From a virus, in IMG/VR virus record IMGVR_UViG_3300005468_000031, positions 1-41,368 of that record: 41,368 nucleotides of DNA; one strand, written 5' to 3'. The notes under the pieces are model-generated. The model worked only from the letters and a program-made list of their open reading frames with translations, did not search any database and was not told where the DNA came from. Both the position numbers and the translations under genes were made by a program. Positions 15,057-22,548 of this stretch are shown piece after piece (within the stretch, counting starts at the first letter, position 1; every line of letters begins with the position of its first letter).

Positions 15057-15764
15057 TCAGTATCCCACGACCGATCGGGGCTCCGCTCTTGGCCGCTCGG
15101 TGGACGGGACCCACTGCACGTTTACTAGAGCCGAGGCGTCGAGCTCCACGACGATAGAACAGAATGCACTCGCGGAGGTGCCCCCCCAGGTAACGGTCGT
15201 TCCCGTAAATCCGCTGTTTCGAAAGACCGTCTCGGCGCCGGTCGTCGGCGTCGCATACCCGACGTCGCCCCCTTCGGTCCAGCTCGCCGGCGGCGTCATC
15301 GTCGCCGGGCTCGTCGCGTTCGAGACGAGGCCGAGAGTCGGATTCGTCGTGATACAGGAGGCGCCGAATACCGGCGCCGGCGTCCCGGAGGCGGCCTGGT
15401 TGTCCTGCTGCCCCGTCTGCTTCACGGCCGCACTCCCGAGCCGCGACATGCCCGAGATCCGCCAGACCTGGAGGATGCAGCCCGTGGCCGCGTTCCCGGC
15501 CCAGGTCACGGTCTGGGAGGTCGCGGTCGTGAGCGAGTTCGCGACGAAGAGATAGGAGGTGTCGACACTCGCCGCCTTCGCGGCGGTGGCGATCTTCGTG
15601 AAGGTCGAGACGACCGATCCGGTCAGAGATCCTCCCGTGTCGGTCCCAGACAGGGTCGCGAAGACGACCAGGAGATCGTTCGCCGCCGGTGTGAAGGCCC
15701 CGCTCACGTAGCTCGAGGCATTGGCGGTTGAGGGCGTACTGATCGCGAACGTGCATGCGGCCAC
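15057..15764 (-). CDS. Beta-rich virion-associated protein
   Basis: A 235-residue Ser/Thr/Gly/Ala-rich protein starting with GTG (GGAGAG site 7 bases upstream). The opening TPSTANASSYVSGAFTPAAN and the strands that follow suggest one or more beta-sandwich domains, as in head decoration or fibre proteins. It stops two bases before the repeat-protein start. No enzymatic motif seen. A structural or displayed role is inferred from composition and position. Confidence 0.62.
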   Translation of the reverse strand: MAACTFAISTPSTANASSYVSGAFTPAANDLLVVFATLSGTDTGGSLTGSVVSTFTKIATAAKAASVDTSYLFVANSLTTATSQTVTWAGNAATGCILQVWRISGMSRLGSAAVKQTGQQDNQAASGTPAPVFGASCITTNPTLGLVSNATSPATMTPPASWTEGGDVGYATPTTGAETVFRNSGFTGTTVTWGGTSASAFCSIVVELDASALVNVQWVPSTERPRAEPRSVVGY

Positions 15765-16070
15765 CTAGCATCTCTCCGGGCCTTCGATCTTCTGGAACTC
15801 CTCCGCGTACTTCCGCGCCGGCTGCCCCTTCTTAGCGCCCTCCATGAGCTCGATCCTGGCCTCGTAGGGGACGCAGGGGTCGCAGGCCTCGGCCCCGCAG
15901 GTCACGCCGTTACAGCGCATGCAGAAGCCGCGCTTTCGACCCGAGCCCGGGACTCGGACCCAGTGAAGGCCGCAGTGGACGCAGCGGAGCGTCTCGAGCT
16001 CCTCCGGGGCTTCGCCCGGCCGGAAGATCTGGATGAACCCGGCCGGGCCTTTGTTCTTATGTCCGAACAC
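15765..16070 (-). CDS. Cysteine-rich zinc-ribbon phage protein, 101 aa
   Basis: It begins at a GTG (MFGHKNKGPAGFIQIFRPGE) after a purine-rich site. Cysteines are grouped as CVHC, CMRC, then C-x4-C-x2-C, suggesting two zinc sites. The pattern CVHCGLHWVRVPGSGRKRGF is reminiscent of small conserved proteins in phage structural regions; function unknown. The stop abuts the start of the beta-rich gene that follows. Confidence 0.7.
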   Translation of the reverse strand: MFGHKNKGPAGFIQIFRPGEAPEELETLRCVHCGLHWVRVPGSGRKRGFCMRCNGVTCGAEACDPCVPYEARIELMEGAKKGQPARKYAEEFQKIEGPERC

Positions 16071-16076
16071 GCGCCT

Positions 16077-16523
16077 CTATTCCTCCCAGTGGAACGTGGC
16101 GTTGATGTTGGGCGTGCCGCCCGAGGCGATCGACTCAAGCCCGACCCAGTTGTCGGACGTGATTGGGACGACGATCTCCCCGCCCGGGGCCGCGACCCAT
16201 CGGAAGGTGGCTCGCTGATTCAGAGCGATATTCAAGAGCGCGCTGTTCGCGGTCTTCGTATTGGCCGTGGCTCCCACTTTGGCCGAGAGGAGTGCTGCCG
16301 GGTTTCCGGGGTCGAGTGCGCGCGGCGTGGGCGAGGAGGCGCCCGTCCCTGAGACCGTGCCTCGAATGATGTTGAATTCCGATGCGACGTCCGCCGGCGT
16401 CGCGTCGGATCCGATCAGAATGTCGTAGAGCCAGCCCCGGGTCGTCGCCGCCGCGATCAGCTCGAGGATCGTTAGGTTCGTCCCGGCCGCCGTCTGTCCC
16501 TCGACTGCGTACTTTCGAGCCAT
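16077..16523 (-). CDS. Hypothetical beta-rich virion protein, 148 aa
   Basis: It has a strong AGGAGG site 9 bases before the ATG. The sequence is Ala/Thr/Gly-rich with a strand pattern near the C-terminus (NQRATFRWVAAPGGEIVVPI), like phage decoration or fibre-associated proteins. There is no recognisable family. It is the first gene after a 159-base gap that holds a possible terminator. Confidence 0.6.
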   Translation of the reverse strand: MARKYAVEGQTAAGTNLTILELIAAATTRGWLYDILIGSDATPADVASEFNIIRGTVSGTGASSPTPRALDPGNPAALLSAKVGATANTKTANSALLNIALNQRATFRWVAAPGGEIVVPITSDNWVGLESIASGGTPNINATFHWEE

Positions 16524-16589
16524 GGTCTCGCTACCTCCTCATGTGTGGAGCGTCGCCGCGCCCGCCGTTACCGCAATGGAAAAGGGTTC

Positions 16590-16673
16590 AAAAAGAAAGG
16601 GCCGTTCCGTCGTGCGGCGACTCCGACCGGACGCCGCTCCAATCTTCGCCACCGCCGCGAGCGGTCCGGCCCC
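16590..16673 (-). terminator. Possible terminator/structured gap after the FII-like fibre gene
   Basis: On the minus strand GGGCCG (16668-16673) can pair with CGGCCC (16599-16604), enclosing an inner GCGGCG/CGCCGC hairpin, and is followed directly by TTTCTTTTT (16590-16598). It lies in the 159-base gap 16524-16682, where no gene is seen. The long loop makes this a weak candidate. Confidence 0.3.
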
Positions 16674-16682
16674 GATGCCCTG

Positions 16683-18275
16683 CTACGGAAGAGCGCACAG
16701 GATCTGCGTCAAGGCGCCGTCTCCGATCGTGCCCGCCTCCCGGACGACGTAGATCTGCCCGTCCGTTGAGAGCTCGATCCCGATCGCGAGAAGGGGCAGG
16801 GACCCGGTCTCGATGTAGACGAAGACGTCGGTTCCGAGGATCCCAGTCTCTTCTCCGATCAAGACCTTCCGGGTGACGCGATCGACGTACCCCTTCGTGA
16901 CGTCCGGGCCGATCGAGACGTCCTGGCCCGAGTCCGCAATCAGGATCGCGATGTCCTGGGCCTGGAAGTAGGGGAGGTCGACCGTTTGCACAGGCGGGAG
17001 CGAGAGCACCGGAGGCGGCCCGAGCGGAACGGCGTCCTGCATCTCGAAGAGCTGCCGCTCCGTCCCCAGGTAGACGATCCCGGCCGGAGTGAAGGTCTTC
17101 GAATATTGCTCGAACGCCGGATCGTAATCCGCGAAGCTCTGATCGTTCACGATGAGCGTGAAGGGGCCGCGGTCCACCCACGTCAGTGAACCTGCCGGAA
17201 GGACTCGCATCTTGACGGCGCCGGCGGTGACGCCCGATCCGTACTCGAGCGCGCCCTCGGAGGTCGTGATCGTATCGACGACTGCGACCAGATCCTTGTC
17301 GAGCAGCTGGACCCGCTTCCCCGCGAACGGGGCGCCGGTGGCGTGGTGACCGACCCGCACATTCCAGGTCCGCCAATCCTCGACGTCGCTGTTCGGAGCC
17401 GCATTGAACTGCACTTTGACCTGGGACCAGATCTTGTCGACGAGCTGCCACGGGACGGTCGGCGTGATCGACGTGTTCTGCATGTCGGCGCCGTTCGTGG
17501 CGGACCCGATCGTAACGAGATCCCGACATCGGACCGTGCCTCCCGTCCCAATCGGCCGCCCCACCGTGTTCGGCGCCGAGATCGTCATGCGGGCTGCGTC
17601 GTCCACGTTGAACTGAGTGCAGCCGTTTCCCGACACCGCGGTCGACACCATGTCCATGTTGAATGTCTTCTGAAGCTCTCCCGCCCCGGTGCCCAGGCCG
17701 AGCACGCCCGTGGCTTCGGCCAGGACGTTGATGAGCCGGCTCGGGAGTCCCACGGCTCCCGGTTGCCAAATCAGATTCCCCTTGGCTCTCTGTTTGGAGC
17801 CAAACATCTTGCTGGTCCCGCGAAGCGTCGGGGCCAGTCCGTAATAGCAGTCCACTCCGTTTCGCCCGGTGGGCTTTCCGATCGCGCCGACCACCTCGAT
17901 CCCGTATTCGGTCGAGCGGTTGGAGAGGCCGACGTTCGATACGATGTGCGTCTTCCCGTCGATCCATATGACAACCGCGTCCTGATCCTTGAAGGAGGTT
18001 GGTAGCGTGCTCACTCCGTCCCCGTTCTGGATCGTGACGAAGACGAAGTAGACCTCGATCGAGAGGGTCGCGTAGGCCGCGATCGATTTGAGCCGGAGCA
18101 CGGCGGGCGTCACGCCGTCGGCCGCGAAGAATCCCTTCGCCGCGCATGCCAGAGCCAGGTCCAGGTAGCTGTAGAGGCCGTCCCCGCCCGCATCGGCGTT
18201 CGTGTGGTCGTCGTAGGTGACGACCGAGCCGTTTCCTCCAGCTCCCGCCTGGAGAACTCCCTGGCCGGTCGGCAT
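16683..18275 (-). CDS. Large beta-rich protein ending in an FII-like joining domain
   Basis: A 530-residue protein. Residues 1 to about 300 are Gly/Thr/Val-rich and unassigned. Residues about 300-395 look like an Ig/carboxypeptidase-regulatory-type sandwich (AGKRVQLLDKDLVAVVDTIT, RGPFTLIVNDQSF). One repeat-like unit follows (LGTERQLFEMQDAVP). Residues 434-530 are a third FII-like domain (GQDVSIG, IETGSLPLLAIG, IGDGALTQILCALP), closest to that of 13919-15055. I infer that it mounts a beta-rich appendage at the neck. It could instead be a tail-sheath-like decoration. Confidence 0.7.
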   Translation of the reverse strand: MPTGQGVLQAGAGGNGSVVTYDDHTNADAGGDGLYSYLDLALACAAKGFFAADGVTPAVLRLKSIAAYATLSIEVYFVFVTIQNGDGVSTLPTSFKDQDAVVIWIDGKTHIVSNVGLSNRSTEYGIEVVGAIGKPTGRNGVDCYYGLAPTLRGTSKMFGSKQRAKGNLIWQPGAVGLPSRLINVLAEATGVLGLGTGAGELQKTFNMDMVSTAVSGNGCTQFNVDDAARMTISAPNTVGRPIGTGGTVRCRDLVTIGSATNGADMQNTSITPTVPWQLVDKIWSQVKVQFNAAPNSDVEDWRTWNVRVGHHATGAPFAGKRVQLLDKDLVAVVDTITTSEGALEYGSGVTAGAVKMRVLPAGSLTWVDRGPFTLIVNDQSFADYDPAFEQYSKTFTPAGIVYLGTERQLFEMQDAVPLGPPPVLSLPPVQTVDLPYFQAQDIAILIADSGQDVSIGPDVTKGYVDRVTRKVLIGEETGILGTDVFVYIETGSLPLLAIGIELSTDGQIYVVREAGTIGDGALTQILCALP

Positions 18276-18278
18276 CCG

Positions 18279-18503
18279 TCACGGCAGCCTGGCGGTTGCG
18301 GTCTTGATCTCGGTAAGCCATGGCGTAATCACGTCCCTCAGAGCCTGCTTCTGGGCGGCCGTAAGCGTGACGTTGGTGTCCGGGTCGCTGGTCTCGAGCT
18401 GCACCTGATTGGTCTGTGCATACTTGGCGAGCTTGAGCGAGCGCCGAGACCGATCCTCGATGATGCCAAGGGCGTCGATCAGATCTTCGAGCGGTGTGGG
18501 CAC
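18279..18503 (-). CDS. Small helical hypothetical protein, 74 aa
   Basis: GTG start with a GAGG site 9 bases upstream; it ends three bases before the fibre-like gene. Two likely amphipathic helices (EDLIDALGIIEDRSRRSLKL; TAAQKQALRDVITPWLTEIK). No membrane segment. Function unknown. Confidence 0.6.
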   Translation of the reverse strand: MPTPLEDLIDALGIIEDRSRRSLKLAKYAQTNQVQLETSDPDTNVTLTAAQKQALRDVITPWLTEIKTATARLP

Positions 18504-18518
18504 TTGCGGCGCCTCAGC

Positions 18519-19031
18519 TCACCGGAAGAGATAGAGGTGAAACCCCACGTTCGTGAACTCGCTACCGGTGCTCCGGATGCGTGACTCGCCCTGGGATTCC
18601 ACGTGCGCGATGCCGAGTGCCGCCGAGACGCTGAAGTTCTTCGCGACGAACGCCTCGCCCTCGAGCTCGGCCGAGATGGTCGTCTTCCCGATGTCGTTAC
18701 GGTTTTCGTAGAGGACGCCGGGACGGAAGAGCGCGCGGGCGCCCTTCCAGCTTTTCATCGTGATCGGGATCCCGCCATCCAAGGCCCAGTCGTCCTGGTT
18801 GTCCCTCGACGTGAAGCCGGCGCCCAGGTCGAGGCTCAAGTACTCGCTCACTCCAAGCCGCATCCCGATCGGCGCCGCCAGGCTGTGAAATCCGACCGCG
18901 GTCCCGTTCTCGCGTTCCGCCGGCACGGCCGCGGCTCGATGCTTGACACCGGCGCGGCACGTCGCCGCCGAGGCGGGAAACGCGAGGCAGACGAGGAGAC
19001 CCGTCGCGATCAACATTCCTTTCAGATTCAT
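18519..19031 (-). CDS. Outer-membrane beta-barrel-like protein with signal peptide
   Basis: A 170-residue protein with strong GGAGGAAGAG site before the ATG. Residues 1-22 (MNLKGMLIATGLLVCLAFPA then SA) form a typical Sec signal peptide. The mature part has alternating hydrophobic strands (YLSLDLGAGFTSR; ISAELEGEAFVAKNFSVSAA) and ends FTNVGFHLYLFR, like a small outer-membrane beta-barrel. Some phages carry outer-membrane proteins (lambda Lom, NmpC-type porins) that alter the lysogen surface or block superinfection. Placement between head and neck genes, not in a separate cassette, is odd. Its function is inferred. Confidence 0.72.
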   Translation of the reverse strand: MNLKGMLIATGLLVCLAFPASAATCRAGVKHRAAAVPAERENGTAVGFHSLAAPIGMRLGVSEYLSLDLGAGFTSRDNQDDWALDGGIPITMKSWKGARALFRPGVLYENRNDIGKTTISAELEGEAFVAKNFSVSAALGIAHVESQGESRIRSTGSEFTNVGFHLYLFR

Positions 19032-19062
19032 CTCTTCCTCCGGCCAGGGTGGTCCGCCCGAA

Positions 19063-19509
19063 TCACTTCTCCGGGATGATGGTTTGAAACGGCTTCAAGG
19101 CGATCGGCGGGCTCTCCTTCTTCTCCTCCCGCACCTCGGCGGGCTTCTTCCCCTTCGCCCAGTCGATGGTGTGATCTCCAGCGCGCTGGGTCCCGTAGCT
19201 CAGAAGCCATGGGAGGAGCGCCTCCCGGAAGAACGCGACGAGGGGAGATCCGCTCGAGAAGATCCCGGTCATCACCATGTGGCCCGATCCCATCGTGCCG
19301 AGCGTGGTTTCGACCGATGCCTGCGGGACGATCGCGTGAAGCACGGTCAGGACGATCGAGGAGACGAGCCCCCAGAAGGGGGCCGCCTCGTTCACGAACT
19401 TCGGCCACTTCCGGGCGAGGAAGGTGCCGACCGTGAGGAGGACGAACTTAACGACGGTGTTGTCGAGGAACGCAAACAGCCCGGCGGCGAAGTGCTGGAG
19501 CCATTCCAT
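19063..19509 (-). CDS. Membrane protein, possibly holin-like, 148 aa
   Basis: AGGAGG site five bases before the ATG. Hydrophobic segments at residues about 5-35 (HFAAGLFAFLDNTVVKFVLL) and 42-62 (APFWGLVSSIVLTVLHAIVP), possibly a third near 88-103, then a charged tail rich in Lys/Glu. The topology is compatible with a holin or with a virion membrane protein. It lies beside another exported protein, far from the endolysin, so a lysis role is doubtful. Confidence 0.6.
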   Translation of the reverse strand: MEWLQHFAAGLFAFLDNTVVKFVLLTVGTFLARKWPKFVNEAAPFWGLVSSIVLTVLHAIVPQASVETTLGTMGSGHMVMTGIFSSGSPLVAFFREALLPWLLSYGTQRAGDHTIDWAKGKKPAEVREEKKESPPIALKPFQTIIPEK

Positions 19510-19580
19510 TCGTGCCTCCTCTCGTGGGGGCGGAGGGAGGCGGCTCCTGAGGCCCGCCCCCCTCCCGGGGTGTTACTTGG

Positions 19581-20117
19581 TTACTCGGGAACCGGCGTCC
19601 CGGCGCTCAGGCCGATCTCGCCCGGGCCGCTCAAGGCGACGACGAGCGTCAGGGTCTCGGACGTGCCGTTCGGTCCCGTCACGGTGACGATGGCCGTGCC
19701 CGCGGTCGGCGTGCGCGCCATCCGCGTGTAGGGGTCGAGCTGGACGACGTTCCCGTCCGCGTCCGTGTCCTCCGTCTTCAGCTCGATGACGCCCGGGGCG
19801 TCGACGGCCCAGGTGTACTGGTCCGCCGGGAATCCGTCTGTGGTGCCCGCGGCGTCCTTCGCCGCGATGGAGAGAAGCACCTTCTCGGTGTCGAGAAGGT
19901 TCAGGGATCCGCGATCGATGTTCATTGGCTCTGCCTCCGTAGACTGGCGGCCGGCGACGGCCGCGACGTGAAGTCCTATCTCGGTCTTCTTCGTGCTGCT
20001 ATTCGCCTTCTCGATCCCCACCGCGATCCGATGGAGCGACTTGACCGCCTGACTGAACATGTGCGTCAGGGGGTGGTTCGACTCTGGCCTGCCGCGTGTC
20101 GGATCCTTGCGCGCCAT
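19581..20117 (-). CDS. Ig-like (Big_2-type) domain protein, decoration-like
   Basis: A 178-residue protein. The C-terminal 90 residues have a bacterial Ig-like pattern (TYTWAVDAPGVIELK-like strand, GTAIVTVTGPNGTSETLTLV). The first 64 residues are basic and helical. Two starts have good ribosome-binding sites: ATG at 20117 (GGAGG) and ATG at 19925 (GGAGG, 9 bases), so a full-length and a short Ig-only form are both possible. It lies just after the capsid genes, where decoration proteins are common. Confidence 0.65.
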   Translation of the reverse strand: MARKDPTRGRPESNHPLTHMFSQAVKSLHRIAVGIEKANSSTKKTEIGLHVAAVAGRQSTEAEPMNIDRGSLNLLDTEKVLLSIAAKDAAGTTDGFPADQYTWAVDAPGVIELKTEDTDADGNVVQLDPYTRMARTPTAGTAIVTVTGPNGTSETLTLVVALSGPGEIGLSAGTPVPE

Positions 20118-20156
20118 CACCTCCTCCGTTTCTTTGTTTCGTCGAGCGGGACGGCT

Positions 20157-20411
20157 CTACCTCGGGTCGCGCGTCGTTACGGTCTTCGGGACCGCGGTGC
20201 GCGCGGCTTCCGCCTTCGCGTTGGGGAAGGGCTTCACTTCCTTCACCTCTCCCTCGAGCGCCTGATTCGAGGCGACGAGCATGTTCGCAAGCCCGATCGA
20301 CACGGTGACGGTCTCGCCGCGGTGCCCCATCACGTCGGGCTTGTCCTCGGTCGGGCCGGCGAGCTTCACGTCGCTCAAGAGCGTGATCGTCTTCTTGTCC
20401 TTCTCCGCCAT
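20157..20411 (-). CDS. Small head-associated protein, 84 aa
   Basis: Starts MAEKDKKTITLLSDVKLAGP with a GGGGGAG site before the ATG at 20411. It is charged and beta-rich, ending with KTVTTRDPR. It directly follows the major capsid gene and a strong hairpin, a usual place for decoration or stabilising proteins, but it cannot be assigned to a family. A longer frame to 20471 lacks a better site and would cover the hairpin. Confidence 0.6.
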   Translation of the reverse strand: MAEKDKKTITLLSDVKLAGPTEDKPDVMGHRGETVTVSIGLANMLVASNQALEGEVKEVKPFPNAKAEAARTAVPKTVTTRDPR

Positions 20412-20427
20412 TTCGCTCCCCCTGGTC

Positions 20428-20456
20428 GGGGCGCCGGGCACGAGGCCCGGCGTCCC
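20428..20456 (-). other. Strong GC hairpin between capsid and next gene
   Basis: CGCCGGGC (20432-20439) and GCCCGGCG (20445-20452) are perfect inverted repeats around a 5-base loop, extended by GGG/CCC on the outside. No T-run follows on the minus strand, so this is more likely an mRNA-stabilising or partial-attenuation hairpin after the highly expressed capsid gene than a full terminator. Confidence 0.5.
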
Positions 20457-20489
20457 GCTGGTCAGTGTCATTTCCGTTCCGTCACGCCG

Positions 20490-22538
20490 TTACGGGATCG
20501 CGTTCGTCCCGATGCAGAAGGAGACCGGGTGCCGGACGGCGATATCGGCGAGCTGGAAGGTCGTGATCTCGATCCGCGCCGCCTTCTTCTGGGAGTAGGG
20601 ATCGACGATCGCCTCCATCGCGTTCCAGAGGCCGATCATCAGCTCGTTCCAGTTCCCATAGAGGAGCCCGTGCTCGGCGCCTCCCGTCGTCGCTCCGTTG
20701 TTCCAGACCTTCGTGACCTGGTTCGTCGCGATGGCCCGGTAGCCGCGAACCGTCCCCTCATCGAGCCGGCCCATCCAGAGCATCTCGGACCCGGCCGAAG
20801 CCGCTACCAAGGTGCGGGAGAGGGTTGCGGCGAGGAGCGGGGTGGTGAGGAAGCCGAGCGCGCCGTAGTCCGCGTTCGCGTCGGCCACGAGCCCGATCAT
20901 CGAGACCAGGTCCGTGAGATCCGGAACGGCGTCGGCGCCGGCGCCGGCGCCGCAGTCCCGGACCAAGACGCCCGACTGGTTCGCCACGCCTCGCGGCTGA
21001 TTCGAGGCGCCCGTTCCCTGGATCGCCGCCGAGTCGATCGCCCGCGCGTGGATCTGGGCGAGATCGTCCCGAACGATCCCCTCGATGTCGTAGCTCGTCT
21101 GCTCGAGGAGCTGGCGGGTGTAGCCCGAGGAGGACATGAGCGTCTTCGGGGCGAGCGTGACCGTATCGAAGGCGGCCATGCTGTCCGAGACCGAGGCCTC
21201 CTCCGCGATCCACGAGGCCGTCCCCGCGGCCGTCTGGCGGGGGAAGGCGAGGGGACCCACGAGGCCCGTCAAGACGCGGGCTCCGAGGCGCGCGACGGCG
21301 AGCCTCGTTCGGAGCATCTCGATGAACTCCATCGGCTGCGTGAACTTGAACTCCGCCCCCTCGGTCGAGGTCGTGGAGTCGAGCGGGAAGGCGCGCTTCT
21401 GGATCAGCTCCTCGGGCTCAAAGAGCCGCATGGGGAGGTAGACCCCGCCCCGGCTCTTCGCACCCGCAGGCAGGTTCTTTCGGATCTCCTCGTGGACTTC
21501 GGCCTCGACCCCTTCGAGCTTCCCCGTTCCCTCGCGGGCCTCGAGGCACTGAAGGAGCGCCCGGCGGTAGGAGTAGCGCGAGCGGTCCTTGAGGCTCATC
21601 CCCCGGACCGGATTCATCTCGGCGGGGGACTGGGGCGTCCCGCGCGTCGCAATCTTCTCCAGGACCAGGGCCCGGAACGTATCGACCGAGGTCCCCTCGC
21701 AGAGGGCGGCCTCGGCTTCGGCCTGCATCTGGTGCACGCGGCCCAGCGTGATGATCGCGCTCGCGCGATCGCGCTCGGCCTTGCTTTGGTCGACCGTCAC
21801 GGCCGGCGGCGCGGCCACTCCGCCAGTAGCAGCGGGCGTCGTGATTGGATCCATCTTTCGCTCGTCCTCCGTGACGGGTCTCCCGTCGTCATAGCCCGCG
21901 AGGCCTCGAAACCTCGCTCGTGACCGGCCGACGGTGATGTCGGCCGGTATGTCCACAAACGACCACTCGAAAATCCGCCACTTCGTGGCGGTGTATTCGT
22001 CCCGCTCGCCCTTCTCGAGATCGCCCTTCTTCGTCTTCTCCCAGGCGAGAATTTCAAAACCGATCGAGGTGAAGCCGCGGACGCCGGCGTCGACCTCCGC
22101 TTTGACACCTTGCGGGGATCCCCAGCTCTGGGGGGCGTCGAGCGGGGACCACTTCATCCGGGCCCAGGTCTTCCGCTCCCCCTTCTTCCCGTCGATCCAC
22201 CACTTGCTCGTCCGGCCGAGGAGCTGGCCGACCTTGTGGTTCAGGAGAACGGAGGCGCCGGCGTCCAGGTAGTCGGAGACCAGGGCCCCCTTCTCGTGGC
22301 TCAAGACCTCGAGAAAGGTCTCGCCCGTCCACCAATCGAAGGCCTCGACGCCGGCGTCCGAGCAGATCGAGAACTCGTAGAGCTCTTCCTCCTCCCCGGT
22401 GTCGGTGCCGTCCGCGGCCTTCCGCTTCTCGGTGACCTTCCGGAGCTCGAAGGGGAAGAGCCGGTAGTGCTTGATGCCCTTATCCCGAAGGAGCCTCGGA
22501 GCGTCCTCCGCGCGGATTTCGTCTTCGATCTCGAGCAT
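20490..22538 (-). CDS. Prohead protease/major capsid fusion (HK97-fold)
   Basis: A 682-residue protein starting at the ATG at 22538 (AAGGAGG site 6 bases upstream). Residues 1 to about 220 are a U35-type prohead protease: His101 in VLLNHKVG, Ser158 in RGFTSIGFEI, and WSFVDIPAD near 192-200. Residues about 230-340 are a linker or delta-like scaffold. Residues about 380-682 are HK97-type capsid (KRAFPLDSTTSTEGAEF; ASWIAEEASVSDSMAAFDTV; IQGTGASNQPRGVANQSG). Cleavage after assembly would release the mature capsid protein. An internal ATG at 21854 has a GGAGG site 11 bases upstream and could give extra unfused capsid protein. Confidence 0.93.
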   Translation of the reverse strand: MLEIEDEIRAEDAPRLLRDKGIKHYRLFPFELRKVTEKRKAADGTDTGEEEELYEFSICSDAGVEAFDWWTGETFLEVLSHEKGALVSDYLDAGASVLLNHKVGQLLGRTSKWWIDGKKGERKTWARMKWSPLDAPQSWGSPQGVKAEVDAGVRGFTSIGFEILAWEKTKKGDLEKGERDEYTATKWRIFEWSFVDIPADITVGRSRARFRGLAGYDDGRPVTEDERKMDPITTPAATGGVAAPPAVTVDQSKAERDRASAIITLGRVHQMQAEAEAALCEGTSVDTFRALVLEKIATRGTPQSPAEMNPVRGMSLKDRSRYSYRRALLQCLEAREGTGKLEGVEAEVHEEIRKNLPAGAKSRGGVYLPMRLFEPEELIQKRAFPLDSTTSTEGAEFKFTQPMEFIEMLRTRLAVARLGARVLTGLVGPLAFPRQTAAGTASWIAEEASVSDSMAAFDTVTLAPKTLMSSSGYTRQLLEQTSYDIEGIVRDDLAQIHARAIDSAAIQGTGASNQPRGVANQSGVLVRDCGAGAGADAVPDLTDLVSMIGLVADANADYGALGFLTTPLLAATLSRTLVAASAGSEMLWMGRLDEGTVRGYRAIATNQVTKVWNNGATTGGAEHGLLYGNWNELMIGLWNAMEAIVDPYSQKKAARIEITTFQLADIAVRHPVSFCIGTNAIP

Positions 22539-22548
22539 CCGTGCCTCC

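Noticed and set aside
16588-18321. An alternative 577-codon minus-strand frame over the large fibre-like gene
   Set aside because: It is Arg/Asp/Gly-rich shadow sequence; the 16683-18275 frame has an FII-like domain and beta-sandwich pattern.
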